64,000 nt of DNA from UBA7067 sp051880615. GTDB lineage: Bacteria > Bacillota > Clostridia > Oscillospirales > Acutalibacteraceae. The position numbers and the translations under genes are program-made. Location: NCBI GenBank assembly GCA_051880615.1, contig JBJEOH010000061.1, positions 62,001-126,000 of the forward strand, in the 5' to 3' direction. Positions 48,489 to 57,822 of the stretch are shown one piece after another. The notes beneath the pieces are model-generated. The model was not told the DNA's origin and did no database searches. It saw only the letters and a program-made list of their open reading frames with translations. How positions within the stretch are numbered: position 1 is the stretch's first letter; the number at the start of each line of letters is the position of its first letter.

Positions 48489-48675
48489 GAGTGAAGAGTG
48501 GAGAGTGGAGAGTGAAGATGTGCGGCTACGCCGCAATAAAGAATAATTTTGGTAGTCGCAGCTACGATTATCTTTGAATCAGGAATTTACTTATAATGGG
48601 TTTTACTTAATTCAAAGAGCCGCTTGCGGCGACAACATTCTCTCCACTCTAAACTCTTAACTCTTCACTCTCTAT
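48488..48675. repeat. Complete heptad-bounded element between hydG and hydF
   Basis: The left arm is GAGTGAAGAGTGGAGAG and more GAGTGGA units. The middle has TGCGGC-TAC-GCCGCA and an AT-rich core, then CTTAATTCAAAGAGCCGC with TTGCGGCGACAAC. The right arm is CACTCTA, AACTCTT, AACTCTT and CACTCTC. The two arms are complementary, so the transcript could fold into one long hairpin between the cistrons. This is the clearest full-length copy of the family in the window. Confidence 0.75.
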
Positions 48676-48697
48676 TCAAAATTTCAGGAGTGATAGT

Positions 48698-49888
48698 ATG
48701 AGCTTAAACGAAACGCCGAGAGGCACAAGACTTCACATCGGACTTTTCGGCAAGCGCAACAGCGGCAAGTCGTCGCTTGTAAATGCGCTGACAAACCAGC
48801 AGATTTCCGTTGTGTCCGACATTGCAGGAACAACCACCGACCCTGTGTATAAGTCGATGGAAATTCACGGCATAGGGCCTGTTGTGTTTATCGACACCGC
48901 AGGCTTTGACGACGAGGGTGAGCTTGGCGACAAGAGAATACTTCAGACCAGAAACGCACTCGACAAGACCGATGTTGCGTTGCTAATATTCAGTGCAAGC
49001 CCAGACGAAAGCGACAAACAGTGGGTCAAGCTTTTCACGCAGCAGAACACGCCGTTTATCCCTGTGATTAACAAGACCGATATACTTGAAAATCTTTACG
49101 AGCTTGAAAAAGAGGTTGTGAGCTTGTGTAAGAAAGACGCCGTTTTGGTGAGTGCGAAAACAGGAGAGGGTATCGACAGGCTTCGTCAAGCGCTAATCGG
49201 CAGTGTGCCCGATGATTTTGGCGAGCGTACCATAACGGGTGATTTATGCGGTGACGGCGACCTTGTGCTGCTTGTAATGCCGCAGGATATACAAGCACCT
49301 AAGGGCAGGCTTATTCTGCCGCAGGTGCAGACCTTGAGAGAGCTGCTCGACAAAAAGTGCCTTGTTATGAGCTGTACTACAGACCGCCTTGAGCAAACGC
49401 TTGCAGCTCTTGCAAAGCCGCCAAAGCTTATAATTACCGACTCGCAGGTTTTCAAAACGGTGTATGAGAAAAAGCCGCAGGAGAGCCGCTTAACCTCGTT
49501 TTCAACCCTGTTTGCGAAGTACAAGGGCGATATTGATTATTTTGTTGATGGCACAAGAGTTTTTGAAAATCTGACAGAAGACTCAAAAATACTGATTGCC
49601 GAGGCTTGCACGCATGTTCCGCTAAAAGAGGACATCGGCAGAGAGAAGCTGCCCCGTATGCTCAGGGCGAGATATGGGCAGGGACTTCGTATTGATAATG
49701 TAAACGGGCAGAATTTCCCCGATGACCTGTCCGACTATGATTTGGTTATTCAGTGCGGAGCGTGTATGTTCAACCGCAGGTATGTTATGTCACGCGTTGA
49801 AAAAGCAAAGAGCCAGGGTGTGCCGATGAGTAACTACGGCGTTGTTATTGCATATTTGTCGGGTATTCTTGACAAGATAGACTATTGA
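48698..49888 (+). CDS. hydF: [FeFe] hydrogenase H-cluster maturation GTPase HydF
   Basis: The 396-residue scaffold has an N-terminal GTPase (GKRNSGKSSLVNAL; DIAGTTTDPV; DTAGFDD; NKTD), a dimerisation domain and a C-terminal [4Fe-4S] domain with ACTHVPL and CGACMFNRR. It carries the diiron precursor from HydE/HydG to apo-hydrogenase. GGAG precedes the ATG at a normal distance. The position before CGAC is Gln rather than the His seen in some HydF proteins. Confidence 0.95.
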   Translation: MSLNETPRGTRLHIGLFGKRNSGKSSLVNALTNQQISVVSDIAGTTTDPVYKSMEIHGIGPVVFIDTAGFDDEGELGDKRILQTRNALDKTDVALLIFSASPDESDKQWVKLFTQQNTPFIPVINKTDILENLYELEKEVVSLCKKDAVLVSAKTGEGIDRLRQALIGSVPDDFGERTITGDLCGDGDLVLLVMPQDIQAPKGRLILPQVQTLRELLDKKCLVMSCTTDRLEQTLAALAKPPKLIITDSQVFKTVYEKKPQESRLTSFSTLFAKYKGDIDYFVDGTRVFENLTEDSKILIAEACTHVPLKEDIGREKLPRMLRARYGQGLRIDNVNGQNFPDDLSDYDLVIQCGACMFNRRYVMSRVEKAKSQGVPMSNYGVVIAYLSGILDKIDY

Positions 49889-49924
49889 GAAGAATGATTA
49901 TCTATAAGTTTGATGATTGATTAT

Positions 49925-49959
49925 ATTCCGGCTCGGATTAGCTTTTTTCGAGCCGGAAT
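49925..49959 (+). terminator. Terminator after hydF
   Basis: ATTCCGGCTCG and CGAGCCGGAAT pair perfectly. The T-run lies within the loop rather than after the stem. The 309-base gap to tRNA-fMet otherwise holds only the tRNA promoter. Confidence 0.6.
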
Positions 49960-50136
49960 CTCAAGTGCCTGAAATATTAAATGTATAAAAGCCGAGGAAT
50001 TGGCATATAATAAAAGCGTAATGAAATTCTGAAATAAAGCTTAATTATGTGTGTAGCGTGACTTCAGGATAATAACGAAAAAAGCAGCCGGACAAAAGAC
50101 GGAAAAACAGAAAGAATTAAAAAGATAAAAAAGTGC

Positions 50137-50165
50137 TTGACATTACATCGTGTATGTGTTATTAT
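50137..50165 (+). promoter_or_regulatory. Sigma-A promoter of tRNA-fMet
   Basis: TTGACA (50137-50142), 17 bases, then TATTAT (50160-50165), continuing as TATTATAATCAAGCG like the tRNA-Thr promoter. Confidence 0.88.
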
Positions 50166-50197
50166 AATCAAGCGCTCTGAAAAGAGCGAATAAATAT

Positions 50198-50274
<77 letters not shown>

Positions 50275-50280
50275 AGCAAA

Positions 50281-50327
50281 AACCGCTTGACTAAGCCATT
50301 TTCGGCAGGTCAGGCGGTTGCTTTTTT
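50281..50327 (+). terminator. Terminator of tRNA-fMet
   Basis: AACCGCTTGAC and GTCAGGCGGTT pair over 11 bases (one G-U), followed by GC and six T. Confidence 0.88.
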
Positions 50328-50355
50328 ATGCGGAAAAAAGCCTTGAAAATACGAG

Positions 50356-50433
50356 TTGTTGTTTATTTGTTGTTTATTGCTGCAAAAGGTGATTTTAAGC
50401 TGCTTGAAAATGCGGAAGATAAATTTGAAAATG
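50356..50433 (+). repeat. Left direct repeat of the 50-61 kb module
   Basis: A 78-base sequence recurs in the same orientation at 60707-60783 with only about five differences. Both begin with two TTGTTG units 11 bases apart, then GCAAAAGGTGATTTTAAG and CTGCTTGAAAATGCG. It lies 29 bases after the initiator tRNA terminator. Confidence 0.85.
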
Positions 50434-50474
50434 CAAAAGAAATTTGCGGAAAAAATTTTAAAATTCCCTTTATT

Positions 50475-50509
50475 TTGTCCGTATCTTGTCACAGTCGGTT
50501 TGATATTAT
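50475..50509 (+). promoter_or_regulatory. Predicted SARP-type activator promoter of the 774-residue secreted protein
   Basis: TTGTC at 50475 and 50486 are 11 bases apart, and the -10 TATTAT starts at 50504, 18 bases after the second half-site. The geometry is identical to the promoters at 53172, 54418 and 57863. Confidence 0.6.
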
Positions 50510-50563
50510 ATAGACACAGCAAAGGAAAACACCCTAAATGCTTTACAGAAAGGATTTGATTTT

Positions 50564-52888
50564 ATGAAAAGAACAACGACAACAAACAAAACGAGAACAG
50601 GAAAATTAGCAGTAAGACTGACGGCATTGATGATGGCTGCAATCAGCATAGGCTCCGTAGCAACGGTTGGAATTACAGGTGCGGCTGCTGCTGAAACATC
50701 AAGCTATTCGGCTGTTTACAATGATGCTGAAAAGGAAGTGGCATCAATTGTTTATAATGCGTTTGCAAAAAAAGCAGTTGACATGCTTAAGGATTTAGCC
50801 AAGAAAGTTCCTATGGGAGATGTTGCGTTCGAGATTTTTGAGAACATTTACGGCTTGCTCACCGCAGAAGAACCTAAGCCTGATACAGTTTCAGAAAAAA
50901 TAAACAGCGTTTACAATATAGTAAATAAAATTTCTCTGAGTCAGGACGCTCAGGCGAGCAGTCAGCTTGCAAAGTTTGCAAATAATATGAAAAATTTCTG
51001 TGAAAACGCTTACGGCACAGCGACTGATGATAATCTTGAGAATCTGATTAATACTGTTACACAAGCAAAAAGAGAGCTTGTGAAGAAACAGGCGGAGCTT
51101 GAAGCTATGGTCAACAGCGTTCCCGAAGAATGTAAAAAGATTGAAGCGGAGATTGAGAAGCTCAATGCAACGCTTGTAGAATCAAACAAGAAAATTGATA
51201 ATTGGCTCAAGCAGATCTGCGACGGCAACACCTTTGAGGTAACACTCACAAATCTGTACGATGAGCTAACAAAGAGCGTAAAAGAGAAAAACGCTTTCAT
51301 CACGAATTTCGATACTAATTTCAAGACATTGCACTTCGGCAAGCTTGCTAAGGATGAAAGTCAGAAGTATGAGGATAAGGTTCTCAAATCCTATGTTGCA
51401 GGTGTTACACTCTATCTTACACTCCTTGACCTTAAAAGCTCTGTGGGAGGGGACAATAAGAACATCAATAACTGCATAGCAAGGGTTCAGAAGCAGTGTC
51501 AGGAGGTTTTTGATAACTACAACAACAATATTCTGCCTTATGAAAATGAAAAAATAAACAATTATTACCTTAGCGGCGACACAGATAAAGAGATTACAAT
51601 CGGCGGTATAGGCACTGCTGAATGTAAAGAAGGATGCATAAATTATACAGGTACAGCCTATCAGAATTCGCTCATCAGATATTTTAACAGCTCTGACAGA
51701 ACAAAAAAATATAATGAATATATGTCAGACATCAGAGAGATGCTTTCAAGAGAATTTTCAGGCAATCAGTCGTTAAGAGAGTTCCTTAAAAGCAAGGGCT
51801 ACGAAATCCCCAAAGGAATGAAATACCTGTTTGCCGATATGAGCGAAAAATGTTATATTGACAATGTGCTTTTCAGAACAACGATTAATGTGTATGACCT
51901 TGATAAAAGCTGTAATAAACCCGAGCGAATCGACACTGTTGTAAGATTCAGCGAATACTGCAACCCTACATATAATGATTTTGACAATCTCGGCTATTTC
52001 TATATTGCCTGCGACTCAGTAAAGACTGACGGCGGAGCAGATATAATCTGCAACGGCAAGACGGTTCATTATGACAATATAGAGGACGCCTGGAATGACG
52101 CAATGACCTATTACGGAGCTACCGTAAAGCTTTATGAGGACTGGTCACCGAAGAACGGTTCGGCAGATTTCGGTACAGGCGCAGGCTTCAAAAACGGCGC
52201 AATTTATGTCAGCAGAACAGTAACACTCGACTTAAACGGACACAGAATCGACCGTAAGCTTACAGCGGCAAGGGATGACGGCTCTGTAATCATAACTTCT
52301 AAATACAGCTCTCTTTATCTCGTAAACACTGCAAGCGACAAGGGCGTTATTACCGGAGGCTTTACCACAGGAAAAGGCGGCGGCATTTTTGAAGAGGATT
52401 CGGGAACTGTTATGGGAAACTACGGCGGTATCAAGGAAATCAGCAACTGCGTAATCACAGGCAACAAAGCGTTAAAGGACGGCGGCGGTGTTTACCTTTC
52501 AGAGTTCAACAACGGCTGTCTGCTGAAAAACTGCGAAATCAGCAATAACTCATCATCAAGCAACGGCGGTGGTTTGTTTGCAAGAGTATCGGGATTCTTC
52601 ACAGCAGAGGTTAAGCTTGACGGCAAGGTTGTTATACGCAACAACCTTGCAAACAACAGGAACAACAACTTAACGCTTGATGAAAATTCGTGCACAAAGG
52701 CAACGCTTACTATCTCCTCATTGTCAAGCGGTTCGTATATCGGAATAAACAGCACCACTTCGGACAGATGGCTCCGCATCACAGAGAACAACGATAATAT
52801 CAAGAGCTATAAATCATATTTTGAGTATGACAACAGCGGCTACAGGATTGAAATTTCAGGCAAGCACCTTGAAATTGACAGAAGATAA
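50564..52888 (+). CDS. Large secreted protein with helical N-terminal and beta-helix-like C-terminal parts
   Basis: The 774-residue protein has a Sec signal peptide (basic start, hydrophobic 17-38, cleavage after an Ala run near 43). Residues 45-330 are almost wholly helical with a coiled coil near 165-210 (KKQAELEAMVNSVPEECKKI). Residues about 560-700 show right-handed beta-helix repeats (GGIKEISNCVITGNKALKDG; CEISNNSSSSNGGG), as in pectate-lyase-like surface proteins. There is no wall anchor. AGAAAGGA precedes the ATG. I do not recognise a family; a helical toxin-like or adhesive protein is possible. It lies under the shared SARP-type promoter. Confidence 0.8.
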   Translation: MKRTTTTNKTRTGKLAVRLTALMMAAISIGSVATVGITGAAAAETSSYSAVYNDAEKEVASIVYNAFAKKAVDMLKDLAKKVPMGDVAFEIFENIYGLLTAEEPKPDTVSEKINSVYNIVNKISLSQDAQASSQLAKFANNMKNFCENAYGTATDDNLENLINTVTQAKRELVKKQAELEAMVNSVPEECKKIEAEIEKLNATLVESNKKIDNWLKQICDGNTFEVTLTNLYDELTKSVKEKNAFITNFDTNFKTLHFGKLAKDESQKYEDKVLKSYVAGVTLYLTLLDLKSSVGGDNKNINNCIARVQKQCQEVFDNYNNNILPYENEKINNYYLSGDTDKEITIGGIGTAECKEGCINYTGTAYQNSLIRYFNSSDRTKKYNEYMSDIREMLSREFSGNQSLREFLKSKGYEIPKGMKYLFADMSEKCYIDNVLFRTTINVYDLDKSCNKPERIDTVVRFSEYCNPTYNDFDNLGYFYIACDSVKTDGGADIICNGKTVHYDNIEDAWNDAMTYYGATVKLYEDWSPKNGSADFGTGAGFKNGAIYVSRTVTLDLNGHRIDRKLTAARDDGSVIITSKYSSLYLVNTASDKGVITGGFTTGKGGGIFEEDSGTVMGNYGGIKEISNCVITGNKALKDGGGVYLSEFNNGCLLKNCEISNNSSSSNGGGLFARVSGFFTAEVKLDGKVVIRNNLANNRNNNLTLDENSCTKATLTISSLSSGSYIGINSTTSDRWLRITENNDNIKSYKSYFEYDNSGYRIEISGKHLEIDRR

Positions 52889-53064
52889 TATTTCTGCCTT
52901 GAAATAAGCTCAAAGAATAAAAAAAGCGGCTGAAAAATCAGCCGAAAGAGGTAGGCTTGCAGCCTTTTTGCGGTGTAAAATTCAGATGTAATCGACTGAT
53001 AAAAGTAAAAATAAAATAATTTCCACAGCATTCGTTACATTTGTATATGAATAATCAATAAAAG

Positions 53065-53104
53065 AATCGGTCGTTTTGCATTCTGCAAAGCGGCCGATTT
53101 TTAG
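53065..53104 (+). terminator. Terminator after the 774-residue protein gene
   Basis: AATCGGTCGTTTTGCA and TGCAAAGCGGCCGATT pair with G-U wobbles around TTC and are followed by TTT. Two smaller hairpins (CGGCTGA/TCAGCCG at about 52926; GGCTTGCAGCC with five T at about 52953) precede it. No gene lies in 52889-53245. Confidence 0.75.
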
Positions 53105-53126
53105 CAAATCAAAAATTTTTTCGCAA

Positions 53127-53206
53127 ATTTTTTTCAAAAAAATTTTAAAATTTTACAAAAACCGCCTGATTTTGTTGCACTTTTGTTGCACTTCGTATTG
53201 TATAAT
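53127..53206 (+). promoter_or_regulatory. Repeated promoter with tandem 11-base activator sites (clostripain gene)
   Basis: TTGTTGCACTT occurs twice in tandem (53172-53182, 53183-53193) and TATAAT lies at 53201-53206, 18 bases after the start of the second unit. No -35 hexamer is present. The whole stretch, including upstream AAAATTTTAAAATTTTAC and AAAAACCGCCTGA, is nearly identical to 57823-57897. Confidence 0.7.
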
Positions 53207-53245
53207 AATGAATAATAAGCATTTTGTCGGGATTTGGTGTAATTT

Positions 53246-54406
53246 ATGAAAAGCAGTTACTACAAGTTTTACACTTGCTTTGCGATATTTATGGTATTAC
53301 TTAACATTGTTTTAGTTGGGTGTAATTCGCATCAGACAAAAAGTGAAATTGAAGTTATTACAAGCAAAGCCGTTGAAAGCAGTACCAAAAGTTCTGAAAA
53401 TAAAATATATAGTGACGACTACACATTGTTGATATATATGTGCGGAAGCTCTCTTGAAAGTAAAAACGGCTCTGCATCAGATGATATTTCAGAGCTTTTA
53501 AGTGCCGATATTCCTAAAAATGTGAATGTTGTGCTTGAAACGGGCGGAACACAACGATGGAAAAAACACGGAATTTCTGCCGATAAACTTCAAAGATATA
53601 TGGTTGCGGATAATAAGCTCGAATTGCTGGAAGAAGAAAAGCTTTCCTGTATGGGTGATTCATCAACATTAAGAGAATTTATTGACTGGGGAACGCAGAA
53701 GTTTCCTGCAAAAAGAACAGCATTGATTTTGTGGGATCACGGAGGAGGTTTTCTCAAAGGAATATGCAGGGACGAGCTTTATAAGAATGACTGGCTGACG
53801 GTACAGGAGTTTGATACTGCACTTCAGACCTGTTCATTTTCATATAAATTTGACTTTATCGGATTTGATTGCTGTTTGATGTCAAATTATGAAACAGCAT
53901 TAGTTGTTTCAGAATACAGCGACTATATGATAGCGTCCGAAGACCTTGAGCCGACAGGCGGATGGGACTATAAATCAATTGCAAATTCGCTTGGAAGCGG
54001 TGACGAAATAAAGACAATTCTCGACAGCTTTACGAAATCACACAGCAGTAAAGCAGATTACACACTTTCTGCCATCGATTTAACACAGCTTGATAAAATT
54101 AAATCTGCATTTCAGAATTGCATTGACAGGGGAAAGACAGATTTTGAAAAGGCGATAAACTCAACAGACAGCATCGGGATTTTTTCGTCCTGTGTATATG
54201 ATATGGGCAGTTTTGGCGACTCGCTGAATATTGATTTCGATTTTTTGGATTGTATAACTGTTGTGAGTTCGGGTGATATGAGTAATCTTTCCGGAATAAG
54301 CTTTTGTTTTCCTGTTGACGACAGAGAAACAATGGAAGAGTATATTCAGAACAGTAAGGATGATTATTATACATCATTTCTGAAAAATAGTTTTTCAACC
54401 GAATAA
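53246..54406 (+). CDS. Clostripain (C11) family cysteine peptidase, lipoprotein
   Basis: The 386-residue protein has a lipoprotein signal ending LVGC (Cys26), so it is surface-anchored. The peptidase core shows the strand YTLLIYMCGSSLESK, the catalytic His165 in LILWDHGGGFL and the catalytic Cys210 in FIGFDCCLMSNYETA (FDxCLM motif). Family C11 enzymes cut after Arg or Lys and are often calcium-dependent. The usual self-cleavage linker is not obvious. It is transcribed from the shared SARP-type promoter and may process the neighbouring secreted proteins. Confidence 0.88.
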   Translation: MKSSYYKFYTCFAIFMVLLNIVLVGCNSHQTKSEIEVITSKAVESSTKSSENKIYSDDYTLLIYMCGSSLESKNGSASDDISELLSADIPKNVNVVLETGGTQRWKKHGISADKLQRYMVADNKLELLEEEKLSCMGDSSTLREFIDWGTQKFPAKRTALILWDHGGGFLKGICRDELYKNDWLTVQEFDTALQTCSFSYKFDFIGFDCCLMSNYETALVVSEYSDYMIASEDLEPTGGWDYKSIANSLGSGDEIKTILDSFTKSHSSKADYTLSAIDLTQLDKIKSAFQNCIDRGKTDFEKAINSTDSIGIFSSCVYDMGSFGDSLNIDFDFLDCITVVSSGDMSNLSGISFCFPVDDRETMEEYIQNSKDDYYTSFLKNSFSTE

Positions 54407-54417
54407 AAATGTTTAGT

Positions 54418-54452
54418 ATGTCTTAATTTTGTCATTGTTATAATTATATAAT
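54418..54452 (+). promoter_or_regulatory. Predicted SARP-type activator promoter of the 1069-residue lipoprotein
   Basis: ATGTC (54418) and TTGTC (54429) are 11 bases apart, and TATAAT starts at 54447, 18 bases after the second site. An overlapping TATAAT at 54439 does not fit the spacing. Confidence 0.5.
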
Positions 54453-54511
54453 AAATATGGAAAACGGAGCTGTGCTCTGAAATATAAAAAATTTTTTAAG
54501 GAGGAAATTCC

Positions 54512-57500
54512 ATGAAAACAAAATTCAAAAGAATGGTAGCTGTTTTATTAGCAGCACTCACTTGTCTTAGTGTTACAGCTTGTTCAACTCCAAAGAACAT
54601 TGATGAAAAATGGGGATTGACGCTGGAAGACTACGGAAACGCAATATTCCTTGATTCAGAAACGGAATTGAAGGACGGAACGAGAACCGTTACACTGACA
54701 AGCGAAGAATCAGAACTAAAGTCCGACATAAGCAAGGATAAAGTGTGTATCACCGCTTTGCCTTTAGCTGAAGAAGATTTATTGTCATATTCGACTGAAG
54801 AAAGTGACTCTTCATCTTCAACGGACGAAGCAGATGATACAGAGGTTGTAAGCAAAGAGAAATTCGTTGATGACTTTACTTTAGAGCAGAAAGACAACAA
54901 AACTCTTGTTTTGAGCTTTAAGGAAGAGGAATACGACAGTGGATGTATATATATGTATTTTATTCACAAGGACTGTGTAGAAGACAATGTTTACGCAATA
55001 GGTTCGGATTATATAGACCCAACAAAAAAAGCAGCTCCTACAGGAAAGATTGCAACAAATCACGCTAATTTGCAGGAAAATCCTACTATTGAAATAAAGA
55101 TTAATAACGCAAAGCCGGTCAGTGATATAAAAGCAGAGGATATTACTCTTTCGGGCGCTTTTAAAGATTTACAGATTTCGTCTGTAGAAGCTTTGGGCGA
55201 TACAATCAAATTGCAGACAGTCGGAACAGTAAAGATTACCGACGCATCTTACGGCTATGTTGACCTTTCGGCTAAAACAAATGATGCGGAAAAAGAAATT
55301 TTTGCTTTTACCGAGATTAATAATATTGATGTCTATATTGATGCTGCAACATTCAAATACAGCGATAAAGTTTTAAGCTTTGATGTTGATGTTGCAGGCA
55401 AGGAGCTTGAGCTTTCAAATGAGGAGCTTGCTTCTTCAATAAAGCTTGATGAGTTTAAAATAGAAAAAACAGAAATTTCTGAAGATAAGAAGTCATTTAA
55501 GCTTTATGTGAATGTTGATGCAAATGACATTGACGATGCGGTAAATAAACTCAACTACAAAACCCTCTCAATTGATTCAAAGGCTGTCGGCTTTGACGGA
55601 ATAGAATACATAATTTCGGTAAGCACGGCTGTATTTAAGGTGAATGTTAATTCCATTGACAAGCCCGAGGGCGATTCCGATAAATACACTGCAAGTGCTG
55701 AAATCTATCCCATAAGCGGTGATTTAAAGAATCTTGAAAAATCCGATATTTCCTTTGAGGGCGATTTTGCCGATGCTGAAATTACATCATTTAAAAATAC
55801 TGATAACAGCTATACCTTTGATTTCAGCTTTACCTGTAAAGATAACGAAAAGACTATTTTCTCGGGAGTTGCAAAGCTTGCTGAAGGAAAGCTCTTAAAC
55901 GAATGGGGTACAGCGTCAGCCTCGCTTTCTTCAAGTGCGGAGTATCTGTTTGAAAACAGCAAAGCCTCCGGTTATGATGAGATTAAAGAATTAGTAAAAA
56001 ATATTAAAATAGAAAGCAAAACTGTGTTTAAGTCAAAAAACTTTGTGGATAAAATAATGAAATTACGCGAGCAGATTTATGGCGGAAAATATTCTGACGC
56101 TTTCGAAACCGGAAAAGCAATTCTGGGAATGTTGGGAATAATAGATACCCGTTCCGGAGAACAAAAAGCACTTGATGAAATAAAATCAATAGTTTTGGAT
56201 ACAAAGCTTCTTGTTGAGAATGTAGATAAAAAAATAGTCGACCTTAACGATAAGCTTTCGCATACAACAGCCGATTTAAAAATAGGCATTGACAAGGCAA
56301 CCATTCAGACTGCTTGCAGCAGATGGGAAAACTTTGTCAGCAATTACATAAATCCGATTGAAAACAGTATGAATACTTATACTGTAAATGTTCAGAAGAA
56401 GTTTGTTGAATTCGTCAGCAGCAGTAACAGCCTTGATGTTTACTTTGATGTAAACGGAAATATGGCTATTCTCAAGGGCGATGTAAGAGGAAAATTGGTG
56501 TCAATGGACGGAGATGAAATTGACCGGTCCAAAACAATTACAATTGAGCTTAACAACGATAACCTGAAGAACTCTCTTATTGCTCTTAAAAATCATAAGA
56601 ATAAATACAGTAATGACTTGCTTGAAGCATTGAAAGCTGATTTTCTTGAAATTCTGAAAAGTAAGAATTATGAAAATCTTGAAGCTACAGATGAAAATGC
56701 AGAAATACTTTTAAATTTTATTCAGACAAAAATTTCTCTTGAAACACTGAATGAAAATGAATTTAATAATAAATTCATTGAGCAATTCAAAAATCTCTGT
56801 AATGCAATTTCCGGAACAAATACAAATTCTTCTTTAAATGCATTCTATACTTACATATCCTCTGTTTACAACTTCCAGCAGGAGGGTGAGGAAGAGCTTG
56901 AGAATATGAACAACTATCTTACCGTTGCATTGTTCAGATACGGCTGCCTTGCCTCTTATGCAGCAGATTATCATTCAGGTATCAGCGATGATGATACAAG
57001 TATTTCCGATGCGTGGAGCAGTGCAATAAAAGCTCTTGAAAATACAGGCATACACGAAGAAGAGAACGGTGAAAGATGGTGTTATGTAGTTGGCAGACCT
57101 GTGTCTGCTGCTTCAGCGAAATTTGTACGACATTATCGTGTAAACGCCAAACAGAAGATTGAACATCTGAGAGCTAAGGGTGTTCATAAGACGAGCATAA
57201 GTTATGTATATTATGGATTGGATTATGATTATGTAAGGCTTGAGGATCAAAAAACAAAAAGCGAAATAAACTCGGCTTATGCACTCTCCGGAACTCAGCT
57301 TGAAATAATTAAAAACCGATTTGATAATATGAAGCTTGGAATATCCTTTAAGGATTATATGACAAACAGCAATGTTTTCAAATTGAACTCCGATGCAAAT
57401 CTGGTGGTTGCAAGCGCAGTTAGTACAGAACAAATTCCTCTTGACGGAAAAGTTGAACTTACCTGTGTGGATGAGCATTACTCAGATTACAATGTAGGAG

Positions 57501-57721
57501 AAAAGTATAAAATCGGAAAAAGCAACAAGAGTGATATTTCAATACACGAAAGGCACAATGCTGTGGTATTTGACTTAAATAACAGTTCGTATAAGACGCA
57601 AGCTGTTTTTGAAAGAGCACACTACGGTCAATCACATTGGTATTGGAGTAAGGATGAGGATGCTTGTTTTGAAAATACTGCATTAAGAGATACTACTTAT
57701 GCTGTTTTTACAATCAGATAA
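54512..57721 (+). CDS. Very large lipoprotein with Ig-like and helical domains
   Basis: The 1069-residue protein has a lipoprotein signal (LLAALTCLSVTAC, Cys24). Residues 30-480 are a series of beta-rich, acidic segments with recurring phrases such as FEGDFADAEITSF and LSGAFKDLQISSV, suggesting Ig-like repeats. Residues about 490-720 are helical (KALDEIKSIVLDTKLLVENV), with features reminiscent of the N-terminal helices of the 774-residue protein. The C-terminal part is mixed. The family is unknown. It may be a surface adhesin, toxin-like or shield protein. AAGGAGG precedes the ATG. AT-rich codon use fits the rest of the module. Confidence 0.8.
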   Translation: MKTKFKRMVAVLLAALTCLSVTACSTPKNIDEKWGLTLEDYGNAIFLDSETELKDGTRTVTLTSEESELKSDISKDKVCITALPLAEEDLLSYSTEESDSSSSTDEADDTEVVSKEKFVDDFTLEQKDNKTLVLSFKEEEYDSGCIYMYFIHKDCVEDNVYAIGSDYIDPTKKAAPTGKIATNHANLQENPTIEIKINNAKPVSDIKAEDITLSGAFKDLQISSVEALGDTIKLQTVGTVKITDASYGYVDLSAKTNDAEKEIFAFTEINNIDVYIDAATFKYSDKVLSFDVDVAGKELELSNEELASSIKLDEFKIEKTEISEDKKSFKLYVNVDANDIDDAVNKLNYKTLSIDSKAVGFDGIEYIISVSTAVFKVNVNSIDKPEGDSDKYTASAEIYPISGDLKNLEKSDISFEGDFADAEITSFKNTDNSYTFDFSFTCKDNEKTIFSGVAKLAEGKLLNEWGTASASLSSSAEYLFENSKASGYDEIKELVKNIKIESKTVFKSKNFVDKIMKLREQIYGGKYSDAFETGKAILGMLGIIDTRSGEQKALDEIKSIVLDTKLLVENVDKKIVDLNDKLSHTTADLKIGIDKATIQTACSRWENFVSNYINPIENSMNTYTVNVQKKFVEFVSSSNSLDVYFDVNGNMAILKGDVRGKLVSMDGDEIDRSKTITIELNNDNLKNSLIALKNHKNKYSNDLLEALKADFLEILKSKNYENLEATDENAEILLNFIQTKISLETLNENEFNNKFIEQFKNLCNAISGTNTNSSLNAFYTYISSVYNFQQEGEEELENMNNYLTVALFRYGCLASYAADYHSGISDDDTSISDAWSSAIKALENTGIHEEENGERWCYVVGRPVSAASAKFVRHYRVNAKQKIEHLRAKGVHKTSISYVYYGLDYDYVRLEDQKTKSEINSAYALSGTQLEIIKNRFDNMKLGISFKDYMTNSNVFKLNSDANLVVASAVSTEQIPLDGKVELTCVDEHYSDYNVGEKYKIGKSNKSDISIHERHNAVVFDLNNSSYKTQAVFERAHYGQSHWYWSKDEDACFENTALRDTTYAVFTIR

Positions 57722-57759
57722 ACTATGATTTATGATTACATAATTTTGTCTTGTTAAGC

Positions 57760-57794
57760 AAAGCGGCTCGGACATTATGTTTGAGCCGCTTTTT
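57760..57794 (+). terminator. Terminator of the 1069-residue lipoprotein gene
   Basis: AAAGCGGCTC and GAGCCGCTTT pair perfectly over ten bases with a 13-base loop, followed by T. Confidence 0.9.
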
Positions 57795-57822
57795 CACGCC
57801 GTTTCGTATCGATTTTCTAAAT

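Noticed and set aside
50356..50433. Direct repeats as SARP-type promoters
   Set aside because: They contain TTGTTG units 11 bp apart but no -10 at the expected 18-bp offset, so they are reported only as flanking repeats.
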